A stretch of DNA of 64,000 bases. Source: Haberlea rhodopensis. Its lineage: Eukaryota > Streptophyta > Magnoliopsida > Lamiales > Gesneriaceae. The stretch spans positions 27,977,879 to 28,041,878 of the forward strand of contig CAJQUN010000003.1 in NCBI GenBank assembly GCA_907163345.1. The letters run 5' to 3'. Of this stretch, positions 11,424-23,524 are shown one piece after another. Both the position numbers and the translations under genes were made by a program. Position 1 is the stretch's first letter, and the number at the start of each line of letters is the position of its first letter. The notes below the pieces were generated by a model. The model saw nothing but the letters and a program-made list of their open reading frames with translations, did no database searches and was not told the origin of the DNA.

Positions 11424-11675
11424 ATAGTATTTTGGTCTACTGCAGCATATCAAAAATTTACGATATGTTGAAGGTTAGAGTGTTGGTGTGCTTAGTTTTA
11501 GCAAAAAAATTTAAGAAAATGATCTCCCCAGGTTAAGGTTAGAGTGTTGGTGTGCTTAGTTTTAGACCTGGGGAGATCATTTTCTTAATTTTTTTTGCTA
11601 AAACTAAGCACACCAACACTCTAACCTTCAACATATCGTAAACTTTTGATATACTGCAGTAGACCAAAATACTAT
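11424..11675. repeat. Near-perfect 110-bp inverted repeat (hairpin) after PMEI copy 1
   Basis: The left arm (11424-11533) and right arm (11566-11675) are each 110 nt and near-complementary end to end. The 32-nt loop contains a third copy of the 'gttagagtgttggtgtgctt' segment. Copies 2 and 3 of the block keep only the right arm and a short hairpin around 'ctccccagattggggag'. It could be a foldback element or a small-RNA precursor. Confidence 0.8.
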
Positions 11676-11822
11676 ATCAATCACCCTTTGCATCAAACTA
11701 AAGTTTCTACATAATTTTGACACAAATAGTGCAGGTGGCCAATCAAGTTCTTTTTGGTACTTCCACAGGATATTATTGCTTTCTCAACTTTTGTCTGTAA
11801 GGCTATCAAGCATTGCAGCACC

Positions 11823-12325
11823 TAGGGGTGCTTAATGGGACAATCCGATCCGATCCGGAACCGATCGGATCCCCAAATTCTGGAACCGGTCCGATCTGGT
11901 AAGGTTCCGGTTCCGGGCTGGACGGTTCCAACCCGGAACCGATTTTTTTATTTTATTTTATTTTTTAAAAAAATCAAGGGAAATTGTTGCTTGGAGGATT
12001 CGAACATGCAACAATTGTCTTCTATTCTAAAGTTCTAACCAATTGAGCTAATGGGCCTTTTTGTTTGTAAACTAACCTCAAATATATTTATCTAAATTTA
12101 AAAAAAAATTATTATTTTTAAATTAATGGATCAAGTTCTGATTTAATCCGGAACCGGATCGTTTTAGTCCGGAACCGGTAATATACCGGTTCTGAAACTA
12201 TAGAACCGATCCGGATCGGTGTCTTACCGGTTCAGAAACGGTTAGCCCGATTCCGTTTCCGAATCGGGCAAACTGATCCGATTTATAGCCGGGTCCAGAT
12301 TGACTCGGTTCATTAAACACCCATA
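11823..12325. mobile_element. hAT-like non-autonomous element in PMEI block 1
   Basis: Ends 'taggggtgcttaat' and 'attaaacacccata' are imperfect inverted repeats. The interior is rich in 'ccggaaccgg' direct and inverted motifs and has no transposase. The left flank 'attgcagcacc' and right flank 'attg' suggest a degraded 8-bp duplication; the related copy at 15120-15310 is followed by 'attgcacc'. The short ORF in it is a by-product of the repeats. Confidence 0.6.
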
Positions 12326-12445
12326 ATTGTTCCGTCGGAGGCTGCAAGACCTAACTCAGCGTTGGTGCCAAAGTCCTGCAAGAAATCATTTCAAACAAAT
12401 AGTTACAAATGTTTAATCCACGAGCTAAACAGTAGATACAAAATC

Positions 12446-12840
12446 CAAAAACGTTTTCCGGTAAAATTTTTTTGCAACATATGTGATGCGTGAGTGGTTC
12501 GAAAGGTAAGAGAGAATGGCTTGTAATTTTGGAGTGTATTGTTTGGAGTATTTGGCAAGCACGTAATAAGATAGTATTTAGTAACGATGTAGTTTCAAAG
12601 AACTCGATTGTGGACTTGGTTAAATTCAGATCGTGGCACTGGATTTCGGCAAAGCTTGGTGGATCTTTCCCTTACTTGGCTATTGACTGATATCATGAAC
12701 CTTTAGTGTGTTTGAATCTGTAATTGTTTGAGTTTCATCATCATTTGTCTTGGTCATTTTCAAATATATTAGTCTAGCTCTTTGTTTGTATCATTTATTT
12801 TTGGGTTTGAGCACTCCTAGTGCTCAGGTAATATATTTGG
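12446..12840 (+). mobile_element. 5'-truncated LINE 3' end
   Basis: An open stretch at 12490-12690 reads 'ILECIVWSIWQARNKIVFSN' and later 'FRSWHWISAKL', typical of the C-terminal end after the reverse transcriptase of plant L1-type LINEs. It is followed by a 3' UTR with 'gagcactcctagtgctcagg'. It separates PMEI block 1 from block 2: the block-1 sequence '...aaatccaaaaacgtt' breaks here and is continuous at 15440. Confidence 0.65.
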
Positions 12841-12849
12841 TACGGAAAA

Positions 12850-12985
12850 AATATATTTCCATGAAATAACATGTGTCTCTTCATGAATAACATATCTCTT
12901 CATGAAAGAATATGTATTTCCATAAAAGAACATGGCTCTCATTAAAGAACATGTCTTTTCATAAAAGAACATGTCTTTTGGTATG
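12850..12985. repeat. 20-bp minisatellite upstream of PMEI block 2
   Basis: About six degenerate units of the same TTCATGAAATAACATGTCTC repeat as at 9250-9400, with some deletions. Confidence 0.7.
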
Positions 12986-13169
12986 AAAATGCAACTTCCA
13001 TTTGAAAGGCGTCTTCATGCCTATTGCTCTGTTTTGAGAAAACCGAATTGTTCATGAGCGTGTTCACGCCATCAAGCTCGTAAACACACCTCATTCTGTA
13101 TTTGAATCCTTTTTTTTTCTTTGGCCTTTTTTCCTTTCATTTCACAATGTGATTAATTTAACTTATATT

Positions 13170-13886
13170 AACCATCTAACAGCATATCTACTAAATAAGA
13201 TTCGACTATAATTTCAAGTCAAGTTTGATCGTTTTGATGTTTTCTTGCTCTTTACATATCTACTAGATAAGATTCATATAAGATTAACTATAATATTTTC
13301 ATGAGACCACGTATGGTAGTTATGTAAAGTAATTATTGATAGAAAATGTTTCTAAATAATATTAAAGCATATAATTATTTTTGTAGATGCAAAGATTTGG
13401 AGTGAATTGAACCCAACATTTCAGTTTTGGACCCCTCTCCCACTAAAAATAATAATAATGAATTACATTCTAATAATGAATCACATACCCATCATAATGT
13501 TGGCTCCCATAATCAATTAAGAAATTCACAGTACTAGATTTATGCACAATATCGTTAATTCCTTGTAGAGATTTTGAAGTAAACGAGGAAGGAAAATATG
13601 AGTATCCGTTTACCAGATTTTTATATTTTGGAAATATTTAATACAGATGGAGATTATCTCATTGAGTTGCTAGCATTAGAAAATTTTCAAAAGGAAATTA
13701 CAAAAATCTGAATATCTCATCTTGAATGCATGAATAACAATTCTAAATCTTTGAAATCTTGCAAAATCGATCACTAAATATATTCACTTTCACAAAAAAT
13801 AGCATGAATGGCTTTCATAGTTGCACGTATATGAACCCTATATTGCTAGCTTCATATACAAGTTCGAACACACCACACCAGGAAAT
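13170..13886 (+). promoter_or_regulatory. PMEI copy 2 5' flank and promoter
   Basis: Conserved with the copy 1 flank. A TATA-like 'tatatg' is at 13829-13834. A single CATTTCAGT lies at 13427-13435 (empty MULE site). Confidence 0.6.
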
Positions 13887-14430
13887 ATGCAAGCTTCGAC
13901 AATTATTCTTGCCTTAAAGCACTTTCAGCTTTATATTTTATCAAATCAATGCAAACGATGTATCCCGTCAATGGTGTCAGCGTACACATTATAATGATCT
14001 CTGCATCAACATCATCGGGACTGATCCCCGCAACTACCTGAAGACCAGTCCAGAAGGGTTGTGCCGAATTATAGTAGATAAGGCATTAGTTGTTTCTAGA
14101 GCCAATATGGCAAAGATTTCGGGTCTTGTCAAAGGAAGTACCGGCAGCTACAATCAGTCCCTGCGTGTTTGCTATGACGAATATGATACAGCGCTTTACA
14201 GTCTACAGCGTGTGAATTTGTCTGTCATTGATCGTCGTACCTACTCAGATCTGAACTTAGATATTGCGTTAAGTTACGATAACGCCGCCGACTGTGAAGA
14301 TCAATTCAAAATAGATCCTCCAACCCCGTCTTCCTTAACTAATGAAAACCAGCAACTCGAAGACATTATTCTTCTCGTCTTGGAGATTATAAATGTGAAG
14401 GTGTGCAATAGAACAGAAGCTTGCTGGTAA
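13887..14430 (+). pseudogene. PMEI-like copy 2, frameshifted in the signal peptide
   Basis: The DNA is almost identical to copy 1 but has one extra A in 'gccttaaagc' (about 13915-13917), within the signal-peptide codons. The frame opened at ATG 13887 is lost there. From about 13920 to the stop at 14430 the sequence is open in the shifted frame. The only downstream Met (14059) gives a 123-aa product without signal peptide and without the Cys pair of the first disulfide, unlikely to be a working inhibitor. Two missense changes late in the ORF separate it from copy 1. The very low divergence points to a recent duplication. A single-base sequencing error cannot be excluded. Confidence 0.75.
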
Positions 14431-14879
14431 AGGCAAAATACTGTCATAAATTGACACTTCTCGGCCTATTTCATTAAAGTTTTTGTTGAATATTATATTC
14501 ATGCGTTCCATATAAAAACAGCTATCCGATATTTGGTTTTAGTTTTATGTATTGTGGGACGATTTTTGTTTGGTGAGAAACAACGATTAGAATAGTTTTT
14601 CGGACGTATTTTCCTTTTACTGGTCCAAGCATACATACATAAAATGCATATCCGTGTATATTATCTATCAGAAGACTAGATAAAAATAATTTGGGTGGAT
14701 ATCAAATCCTTTCATTCAAACATAAACTTAGAAAATATCAGAGGACTAGATAAAATAATTATAAACATTTTTTTCAAAATGGAGAACGAATCATGCACAC
14801 TTTTGAGGATTTCATAGGACTAACCAAAAGTCTCTTTTTGAGTTTCATGAATATATCATACTAGGAAAATTTGGGCAAA

Positions 14880-15036
14880 TAACCTTAAAGCCAAAAAAAA
14901 ATTAAGAAAATGACCTCCCCAGATTGGGGAGATCATTTTCTTAATTTTTTTTTGCTAAAACTAAGCACACCAACACTCTTAACTTCAACATATCGTAAAC
15001 TTTTGATATGCTGCAGTAGACCAAAATACTATATCA
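14880..15036. repeat. Half of the inverted repeat, copy 2
   Basis: A short perfect hairpin around 'cctccccagattggggag' is followed by only the right arm of the 110-bp hairpin described after copy 1. The left arm was either deleted here or duplicated in copy 1. Confidence 0.65.
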
Positions 15037-15119
15037 ATCACCCTTTGCATCAAACTAAAGTTTCTACATAATTTTGACACAAATAGAGCAGGTGGCCAAT
15101 CAAGTTCTTTTTGGTACTA

Positions 15120-15310
15120 ACCAGGAACCGGATTCGTTTAGTCCGGAACCGGTAAGATACCGGTTCCGGAACGGTAGAACCGATCCGGACCGGTATCTTA
15201 CCGGTTCCGAACAGGTTCGAAACCGATTAGTTCGGTTCCGGTTCCAAACCGGGCTAATCGGTCCGGTTTTGGGTCAGGTCCGGATTGACCCGGCTCGTTA
15301 AGCACCCCTA
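15120..15310. mobile_element. hAT-like element, internally deleted copy
   Basis: The right end 'ttaagcaccccta' and the 'ccggaaccggt' interior match the element at 11823-12325. The left terminus is missing. It is followed by 'attgcacc', the probable original target. Confidence 0.55.
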
Positions 15311-16189
15311 ATTGCACCGTCGGAGGCTGCAAGACCTAACTCAGCGTTGATGCCAAAGTCCTGCAAGAAATCATTTCAAACAAATAGTTACAAATGTTTA
15401 ATCCACGAGCTAAACAGTAGATACGAAATCCAAAAACGTTGATATCAACATCGTCACCTTTTGAGCATCAACTGTTGTGTTTGCATTAGTATTCAATGAA
15501 AAAAAGACGGTATTAAAGTCGGCAGGAGGAAAAAGTGAAATAAATCACAAAAAATTACTTGAAATTATTGGTAATTTAAAGATCTTATGCCAAGCTTCGA
15601 CACTTATTATACTGGTTATTAATTATTAATATTGATTATAACAAGAAACATATTAAACCCGGCATAATAAAAAAACAAATTAATTCAAGTACAATACAAA
15701 TATCAATTCCATGCAAATGAAAGTTTATGATTCAAGAAATTTTTGAAAACATAGAGTATACATAGCTTACAACATAGCTTGGTTCCATCTGTCCAAAAAA
15801 AACATAGCGGGGTTCCAAGTCCATGCGTTGGAAAGAAAAGCCTAATCCCATCATTTGCAAGTTGGGAATAGTTAAAACACCACCTCCAGCGGCAGCGGAG
15901 GATTGAGTTTGCAACACTATAGAGCCACCGGAAGCACATTTAACCTCGCTGAAACTGAAGCAGGTGATGTTCCAGTATAGTCAACTCTTTTTCTTGTTGA
16001 ATCTCACCAGTTTCCCATTCCCATATATTGTGTACTGAGACCCTTAATTTTATAAAAATGAAATGAAATCGATTTGTTGCATATATACTGGTTATAAAGC
16101 TGAAGTTTTTTTTTAGCTGAGAAGCTAAAGAAATTAAGGTGACAAATTTGTTGTCGACTTTTTTTCTTGGGTGACGTGACACGAGTGAT
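15311..16189. other. Unassigned block-2 flank
   Basis: No clear gene. The minus strand has an acceptor-like 'tttcttgcag' before a short open stretch at about 15310-15365 that is shared with block 1. A second open stretch lies at 15732-15950 (contains 'SSAAAGGGVLTIPNLQ' in one frame). Either could be an old exon; I do not recognise them. Confidence 0.3.
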
Positions 16190-16692
16190 TAGGGGTGAGC
16201 AAAAGTTCGATTAAACCGAAAAAATCAATATTTTGGAAAATCGGTTCGGTTATTTCGGAAATTCGGTTTTGATTTTTTAAAAAATCGGTTAATTTGGTTC
16301 GGTTTCGGTTTTTATTTTTAAAATATCGGTTAAACGAATAAACCGAATAAACTGAAATTTTTTATTTTTTAATTTTTTTTAAAAAATAAATTGTTTTTTT
16401 ATTTTTAAAAAAATCAATTAATATCATTCTTTATTTAAATTTTACTTTTTAAATTTTTAAAATCAAATAACTAATTATTTTAATTTTTAAAATCACATTA
16501 TCTAATTTTTAAATTTATTTTTTTTTTAAAAAAAAATATCGGTTAATTCGGTTACCGACCGAAATAACCAATTTTTTATAAGTTAAGTCGGTTCGATTTT
16601 GAAAAAAAAATCGATCGGTTCGGTTATAGTTTTAAAAATCGGTTCGGTTCGTTTTTCAGAAATTCGGTTCGGTGACCGAATACTCACCCCTA
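16190..16692. mobile_element. 503-bp hAT-like MITE with 8-bp target duplication
   Basis: Terminal inverted repeats are TAGGGGTGAG at 16190 and CTCACCCCTA ending at 16692. The flanking 8-mer CGAGTGAT is identical on both sides (16182-16189 and 16693-16700), which is diagnostic of a hAT-type insertion. The interior is AT-rich with many 'cggttcggt' motifs and no transposase. Confidence 0.9.
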
Positions 16693-17428
16693 CGAGTGAT
16701 AATTTTGAAAGCAATTTTACTGCTTGATACTGTTATACTGTTTCTTATACAGTAACTTTTGGAGGCTAATTATATGATTATATCCCCCAATATATTCTTC
16801 GATCTTGGTTTATATATAAATACTATTTCTCACCAAGACAAGAATATAATATAATGATTTCAATGCTGGGACATATTTTGATTTCTGGTCCAATCTTTGT
16901 ATCAAAAGTGATTCTACACTTGAATAATTGATCGCTTTTGATAAAAAAAAACAATTTTGTGATATTAAATTTGTTAAAAATATTTATATAGGACTATTTT
17001 TTGATTAAAATTATTTATCAGACTATATTTGATTAGTATTACAATTTAGGATTAATATTGTAAAGATCTCTATCTATAAGAACATTTTTTTTAAAAAAAA
17101 TTAACCCTTATATATTTGTTTTCAATGGACTCCTATAATACTTGTCTCATATGGGACCAAAATGATCATTTAAAATGATTCCAGTGGACTCTTACAATAA
17201 TTTAGGTTAACTTTTTTCTGTAAACAATGACGAATACAAAATAATTATTATATGGACTCATTCTACAGTCGCGCTTACGCAAACCTAGGCATTGGTTATG
17301 ATGGAATGGTATCACAAACCGTAACCAGCTCAAAATTCTTATTCCGAATTATTCATTTCAAATAAATATAACAATTCAATTAGTTATCAGGTAATTGAAC
17401 GCAGTCAAATCAAGAAAACAAAAATAAT
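16693..17428. other. 3' flank of the PMEI block, paralogous to about 52505-53180
   Basis: No intact gene. It shares a run of similarity with 52505-53180, for example 'atatattcttc...cttggttta...ataaatac...tttctcacca' and later 'aatggtatcaca...ccgtaaccagctcaaaat'. A TATA-like 'tatatataaatac' lies about 40 nt before a short ORF at about 16855. This could be a dead promoter. Confidence 0.5.
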
Positions 17429-17880
17429 GTAAGGCCCAACATCTAATTTCGTGAATAATGGATTTATGATGTCATATGTCTATATAAATTTTCATTCGTT
17501 AAAACTCTCACTACATGCTTCATAATTACTGTATGAGATTTTATAAAAAAATTGGGCAGAATCTCCCCGTAACTTGGTTCCCCAAAAAAAATCAAAGAAA
17601 TATACGTCATCTCCATGACAAAACTATAATTATACCATCGTTCACCAAAATAAATCATCTTACTAGTGTTATATACTCAAATAATAAATCTCATTCTCCT
17701 AAAAATAAAATACTTCTATAATACCCGAATGAAAGAAGAAACTTCGAGATATTCATATAGACCACATACAAGCATCAAGATACTCACAAGCGAACAACAA
17801 ATAAATGAATACAAATCTAAATGCATAATAACATATGCCACCAACCACTACTTGCATAATATTTATGAGAGGATTACTGT
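17429..17880 (-). repeat. LTR-like end bordering a large nested insertion
   Basis: The + strand reads TGTAAGGCCC at 17429 just where similarity to 53160-53180 stops. On the minus strand this is an LTR 3' end (...GGGCCTTACA), which would pair with a minus-strand LTR start at 33708. The rest is AT-rich and noncoding. Confidence 0.4.
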
Positions 17881-18450
17881 CAAATGAGGCTCGAGTTTAC
17901 ATAGCGACGGGTCATTCCGCTACATCTATGGCGATGGTTCATGCCGCCAGGTACCATATAACGATGGTACATTCCGCTATATCTATGGCGATGGTTCATA
18001 CCGCCGGACATCTATATCAATTTTTTATGCCGCTGACTCTATGACGAGGGATCATGCAGCTGATTCTATAGCGATGGGTTATACCGCTCTGTCAGTAGCA
18101 CTGGATTATGCCGCCTACGAGCGATGGTGCTGCTTGTGTACCGCTGGTCGACGATGGATACAGGTATGCCGCTATCTTGATAGCAATGAGGTATGGTATA
18201 TTACTGTTTTGTTAGAATTATTGTGATACCATGTGTTGCTATATACCGCCATGTGTTTGACGATGAGATTATGGATGTCGTGTATCGACATGTACTGTCA
18301 TGTCTTTGACGATGAGATTATGGATGTCATGTATTGACAAATACCGTCAAGAACTGACAATGTTATTTGGATGTCATATGTTGACATATACCGTCACGGG
18401 ATGACGATGACATAGTGGATGTTCTATGTAGACGTGTAGCGCCGTTTTGA
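17881..18450. repeat. Degenerate minisatellites
   Basis: At 17895-18120, units of about 35-50 bp carry 'gcgatggttcatgccgcc'. At 18230-18430, units of about 60 bp carry 'gacgatgagattatggatgt' and 'tgacatataccgtca'. No gene. The first array resembles the CGCT/AGCG arrays in LTRs elsewhere in the window. Confidence 0.55.
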
Positions 18451-20811
18451 TGAATGATACATTATGTATATGTATTTAGTAGTATGGTTTGAGTGCCAAG
18501 GGTGAGCACATGGTAGTGTCTGGGTCATTAGTTGACGAGACCATTATGCCGAGCAGGTTGCTCGAAGAATTATTAGATGCATTGTACCAGTGAGTGTACT
18601 GCATCATGCATTAGAGGTAAATATTTATCGAGAAGTGATACATTTGGGTATACTCGCTGGTATGGCTAAGGCCAAGTGATTGGTGGTAAGAGTAATCATT
18701 GAGGAAACTACTCGCTTGTCACTGTGATGTGTGGTAGACATGGTCACATCCACCCTGAGGGTGTGGAATAAGCCCTAATGGATTAGGATTGCTTTGGAAT
18801 TGAGCAAGGACACCAGGATGTCCATTATGCTTTGGTGTTGTAGAGATATGTTGGGTGATGACCCACAACTCTAATGGCTTGTTACGGTATGGTATACCGA
18901 GTGGAACGTATGATGCGTTGGTAGGCTTGGTACAAGCCTATGAGGGCAGCATATTGCTAGCCAGGTATTATTGCAGTGATAGAGTGTGCTTGTTGTAGCC
19001 ACTACACTGCTGGCTGGAACTGAGATTTATGAATCGTACGGTGATACGATGAGGGTTTATGGTAGACTCTAGTAGTCTCTATGTGGCATGATGTTTGAGG
19101 CAGGGAGTGCCTCACGGGGACGTTTATACGTCAAATGTTTCGAGGGACTTGTACTGGGACAACTCAATTCTGTTGGGAGTACCAACGTGAGTGTCGACAA
19201 GTCGTTGTTAGCTCTGGTTGAGCATCTTTGCATGTAAAATGCAACGGGAGTCACAATTGGAATTGTTGGATATAGTTAGTGGGGTAACACTATTATATTG
19301 ATTTTCTCTTGGAGAGATTTGGATTGTACTGTCATGGAGACAGCTGGTATCGGTCGTGGGTTGATTGCAAATCAGCCATGGTAAGTATTACTAGTGTTGG
19401 ACCGAGTAATGGTTTACTTAGACGTCTCCGGGGAATGCTCGAGATTGTGTAGTACTATGGTATTAGTACAGAGCATTGTTAGGATGAGTATACATGGCAT
19501 ATACGGGTTTCAATTTGGTAATAGTGGCATTAATGCACTATTCTAACCAGTTGTGTATTTCTGGGTTACGGAATATATTTTGGTATAAATATATCAAGGT
19601 TTTTCCGAACAGTGGTTCGAGGTTGGAGGGTCATGGATTCATGACACTTTCCTTGTGAGGAAGGCGATATTGATATACCTACCAGTTGAATCTTTGGGAG
19701 ATTCGTTGTTTTGGTTTGTGTGGTGTTGCTGTTGAAATCACACCCTTTGATTTTGGTTTGTCAACCATTATTCTCCGCGAGGTGAGAATAGATGGAGATT
19801 GGCAGTTGGTTTTGAGATTTTGGGTATAATTGGAGATACCCGAGTCTATTGCTTTGAGTATGCATGTTGTGTTGGTGCTTGGGCATGTATGCCGGTGTGG
19901 GTATACGAATGCCAGCATTTTCTTGATACTCGTCGAGCATCGGATTTATATGCTTTGATGAATGAATCTCCGGTGAGAGATTGTGGCACCTTGAGAGTGG
20001 TAATCTCAATGACACGTTGTAGCCTGAAGAATGATCGTGAGGTCTGATTGACTCCCTTGAGGAGGGATTGTCGTGTGTTGAGGCCATGGTAAGTCATTTT
20101 TGACTAATTTGTTAACGTCCTCATGTTAGGATTGTTGAATCCTAGGATAAACGAGGGATGGCCATATCTTGGATTGTTCGGTGTCGCGGTTGACACGTGC
20201 AACGGGAATGCAATTGATTGTTCTTGCATGTCCTTCCAGGAACTTGAGACCTTGTGGAGTCTCGATAGTGTGTCTGGACCAAGATACGATTCTTGGAACA
20301 CCCCGATGTAGACAACTTTGGAGATGTGTTTTGTGTTGGTCGGTGGTCGTGTAGTTGCCCGAACCGTGTTGCAAAGTAGTGCAACTGCTCCTTTGATGGA
20401 AATGGATTTGGAATGAGGAACCGGAAGTAGTTTAGGTACTAGGGTGTACTGGTGGTCACTTTGGTAACGATGTATGTTTAACATCGTTGGCTATGTCATG
20501 GAGATATCATCGAGGCGATATCTATTTGGAATCATGAATGATTCGTTTGATTGCAGTTAAGTTTGGCTGACTGCTCTCGGGATGGTTAGCATCGGGGAAA
20601 TGATGACGTCTTTCTTTGAGTTTGTGATGGTTTGGGAGGTTCACTTCATTCCAGATTTTGGTGCGAGGCCAGTGTCCTCGCGGTTGGTGTGTCGTTCATG
20701 ATATGTTCGTGATTCGACGGTGTAGATCCGTTTTGATTATGTGGTTTTGGCTGTACATGGAGTACGCCTGTGCGAATTTCTGGGATGAAATTTTTATTGG
20801 TGGGGGATAAT
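18451..20811 (+). repeat. Gypsy (Tekay/Del-like) 3' internal noncoding region and polypurine tract
   Basis: I find no coding frame. At its right end, 'gatgaaatttttattggtgg' followed by 'gggataat' is the polypurine-tract type that precedes the 3' LTR of Tekay/Del-like elements, and the LTR start TGTGATGCCC follows at once at 20812. The short ORFs here have no recognisable domain. Confidence 0.5.
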
Positions 20812-22168
20812 TGTGATGCCCGGGAATTAATGTTGTTAATCCCGGTGTGGTAATAATCCTAAATGGATTTTATTTGTGGCAATTATGAATTAATTGAGGT
20901 TTCGAGACTCTCGGGGATTTTAAATCCGGTATTTGGAGTAATTGGATCCAATGGATGAGATTGTATTCTAGTCATGGTGATAACCTTGGAATTTGGTCTT
21001 GGGTGAGATTTAGGGTCCGGAGTACTTTGTACTGGGGCTGATAATGGAATTTGAGATTGGGGGGTAATATTTGAAAACATATGATTTTTAACGAGTCATG
21101 ATGTATTTTGACTCCCTTGAGGAGGGATTGTCGTGTGTTGAGGCCATGGTAAGTCATTTTTGACTAATTTGTTAACGTTCCTATGTTAGGACTGTTGAAT
21201 CCTAGGATAAACGAGGGATGGCCATGTCTTGGATTGTTCGGTGTCATGGTTGACACGTGCGACGGGAATGCAATTGATTGTTCTTGCATGTCCTTCCAGG
21301 AACTTGAGACCTTGTGGAGTCTCGATAGTGTGTCTGGACCAAGATACGATTCTTGGAACACCCCGATGTAGACAACTTTGGAGATGTGTTTTGTGTTGGT
21401 CGGTGGCCGTGTAGTTGCCCGAACCGTGTTGCAAAGTAGTGCAACTGCTCCTTTGATGGAAATGGATTTGGAATGAGGAACCGGAAGTAGTTTAGGTACT
21501 AGGGTGTACTGGTGGTCACTTTGGTAACGATGTATGTTTAACATCGTTGGCTATGTCATGGAGATATCATCGAGGCGATATCTATTTGAAATCATGAATG
21601 ATTCGTTTGATTGCAGTTAAGTTTGGCTGACTGCTCTCGGGATGGTTAGCATCGGGGAAATGACTGACGTCTTTCTTTGAGTTTGTGATGGTTTGGGAGT
21701 TTCACTTCATTCCAGATTTTGGTGCGAGGCCAGTGTCCTCACGGATGGTGTGTCGTTCATGATATGTTCGTGATTCGACGGTGTAGATCCGTTTTGATTA
21801 TGTGGTTTTGGCTGTACATGGAGTACGCCTGTGCAAATTTCGGGGATGAAATTTTTATTGGTGGGGGATAATTGTGATGCCCGGGAATTAATGTTGTTAA
21901 TCCCGGTGTGGTAATAATCCTAAATGGATTTTATTTGTGGCAATTATGAATTAATTGCGGTTTCGAGACTCTTGGGGATTTTAAATCCGGTATTTGGAGT
22001 CATTGGATCCAAGGGATGAGATTGTATTCTAGTCATAGTGATAACCTTGGAATTTGGTCTTGGGTGAGATTTAGGGTCCGGAGTACTTTGTACTAGGCTG
22101 ATAATGGAATTTGAGATTGGGACGTAATATTTGAAAACAGATGATTTTTAACGAGTCATGGTGTATTT
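20048..22168 (+). repeat. 1061-bp tandem duplication spanning an LTR start
   Basis: 20048-21108 and 21109-22168 are near-identical direct copies, with only scattered substitutions and small indels. Each begins 'actcccttgaggagggattg' and runs through the polypurine tract and LTR start to 'gagtcatg(a/g)tgtatttt'. The result is two LTR 5' ends, at 20812 and 21873. Confidence 0.85.
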
Positions 22169-22600
22169 TGTGGAAGGATTGGTATTTTCGAGTTTTGGTG
22201 TTATATACACCAAGTAGACTCGGTATTCCGTCATTTGGCACGAAACCCTTCCCTCTCTTCAATCTCTCTTCGCCCAAAGCCCTTCCCCCCATTTCCCCTC
22301 TTCTTCCCTTGGAGGAAATTGTTAGTAGCTTGGCTCGGGAGCCGGATTTCTCAAAGATAATCATGTATTAATCTTCCCCTCGCCTTTGTCTTCGATTTGG
22401 TAGTGGTATTGTAGAGTTTGGATGAGTTTTGAATTGGTTATGGAATTTGGGGGTTTTTGAGAAAAATTCAAGGTTGAGTTTTTAGTGTTTTTATTGGTTA
22501 CAAATGGTGTAATGGATGTGTTGAGGAAGTTAGGGGTGTTGGTTTTGAGTTCGGGTGTGAAAACACCATGGGAGCTCGAATTTTTTGGAAACCCGCAGGT

Positions 22601-22830
22601 CGCGATCGATCGCGGCTTGGCGTCGATCGATCGCAAAGCCGCGATCGATCGCGACATGTTGCTGATTTGAGAAGGTGATGAACAGTAGCGGCGATCGATC
22701 GCGAACAGAGGACGATCGATCGCGGGGTCCTTGGCGATCGATCGCGAATTCGGGCGATAGATCGCGGCGTGATTATTTTCGGGTAGTAGGGTATGACAAT
22801 CGATCGCTGCTTGGCGCCGATCAATCGCGG
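22601..22830. repeat. GATCGATC palindrome cluster B
   Basis: Nine copies, mostly GCGATCGATCGC, in the transcribed part of the family-1 LTR, about 400 bp after its TATA box. Ser/Asp/Arg-rich ORFs crossing it on both strands are translations of the repeat. Confidence 0.85.
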
Positions 22831-23408
22831 CCCTATTCCCTTTGTTTTTTTCGAAATTTTGGAAAATGTCGGGATTTTGGAATCGAGATTTAAGTGGCCC
22901 ATTTTCGGGGCAATGTCTACATTCCAATGGGCATGCCATACTTTTAAAATGGATTGGTTGGAGCCAAAGTTTAATAAAATGGGATTCTCGGTTGCGTCTT
23001 TGGCTATCTATTAAACTTATAAAATGGTATATTTTGGGTATTATGCATGCTTAGCCGGGGGGCTTTTATTTTGGTATTCGTCATGGATGGATTATATGTT
23101 TGGAATTGTGAAGGTGCTTGGGCACGTGGTTGCATGCTTGTGTGTAATTGAGAGTTATTTGCATGTTAGCACTTAACTCATCGGGTCGTGGGACTCAGAC
23201 AAGGTTGGACTCGAGCTACGAAATTATAAGGTACGGATAGCGTACGAGCATAGCCTATTATAATGTTGCAACTGTGAAATGCATGTATGTGGTATTTGCA
23301 ATAAATGTACAATGAAATACATGGAATATGGTACTGGCAATAGATGAATAGTGAAATGCATGGTATGTGATAAATGCGATAAGTGAACATACATTGGGAA
23401 TTATATGG

Positions 23409-23524
23409 TACCGCTTTCGAGCGAGCAATGATTGGATGTTGTCACCGTTGAGCGACCATTGGTTATGACGCCGCTATCGTTGAGCGGGCGTGGGGTTAAA
23501 ATGCCGCTATTGTAGAGCGAGCTA
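23409..23524. repeat. CGCT...AGCG mini-hairpin array
   Basis: Three or more 'ccgct(n4-8)gagcg' units are spaced about 40-50 bp apart in the distal LTR. Parallel arrays are at 47217-47290, 57717-57807 and 59425-59573. Confidence 0.6.

Noticed and set aside
15703..15950. Minus-strand protein gene
   Set aside because: Two overlapping frames of similar length, no start context or domain; kept only as an unassigned region.
20104..21544. Pairs of matching ORFs of 126 and 82 aa on the minus strand and 62 and 61 aa on the + strand
   Set aside because: They repeat because of the 1061-bp tandem duplication, overlap in opposite strands and show no recognisable family.
22601..22830. CRISPR-like array of short repeats with spacers
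   Set aside because: Repeats are 10-12 nt palindromes with irregular spacing in a plant LTR; no cas genes and wrong kind of genome.
22361..22939. Long minus-strand ORF rich in RSIDRS-type repeats (likewise at 47717-48182 and 57114-57494)
   Set aside because: The Ser/Ile/Asp/Arg repeats are simply the GATCGATC palindrome translated. ORFs appear on both strands and in several frames, with no domain.
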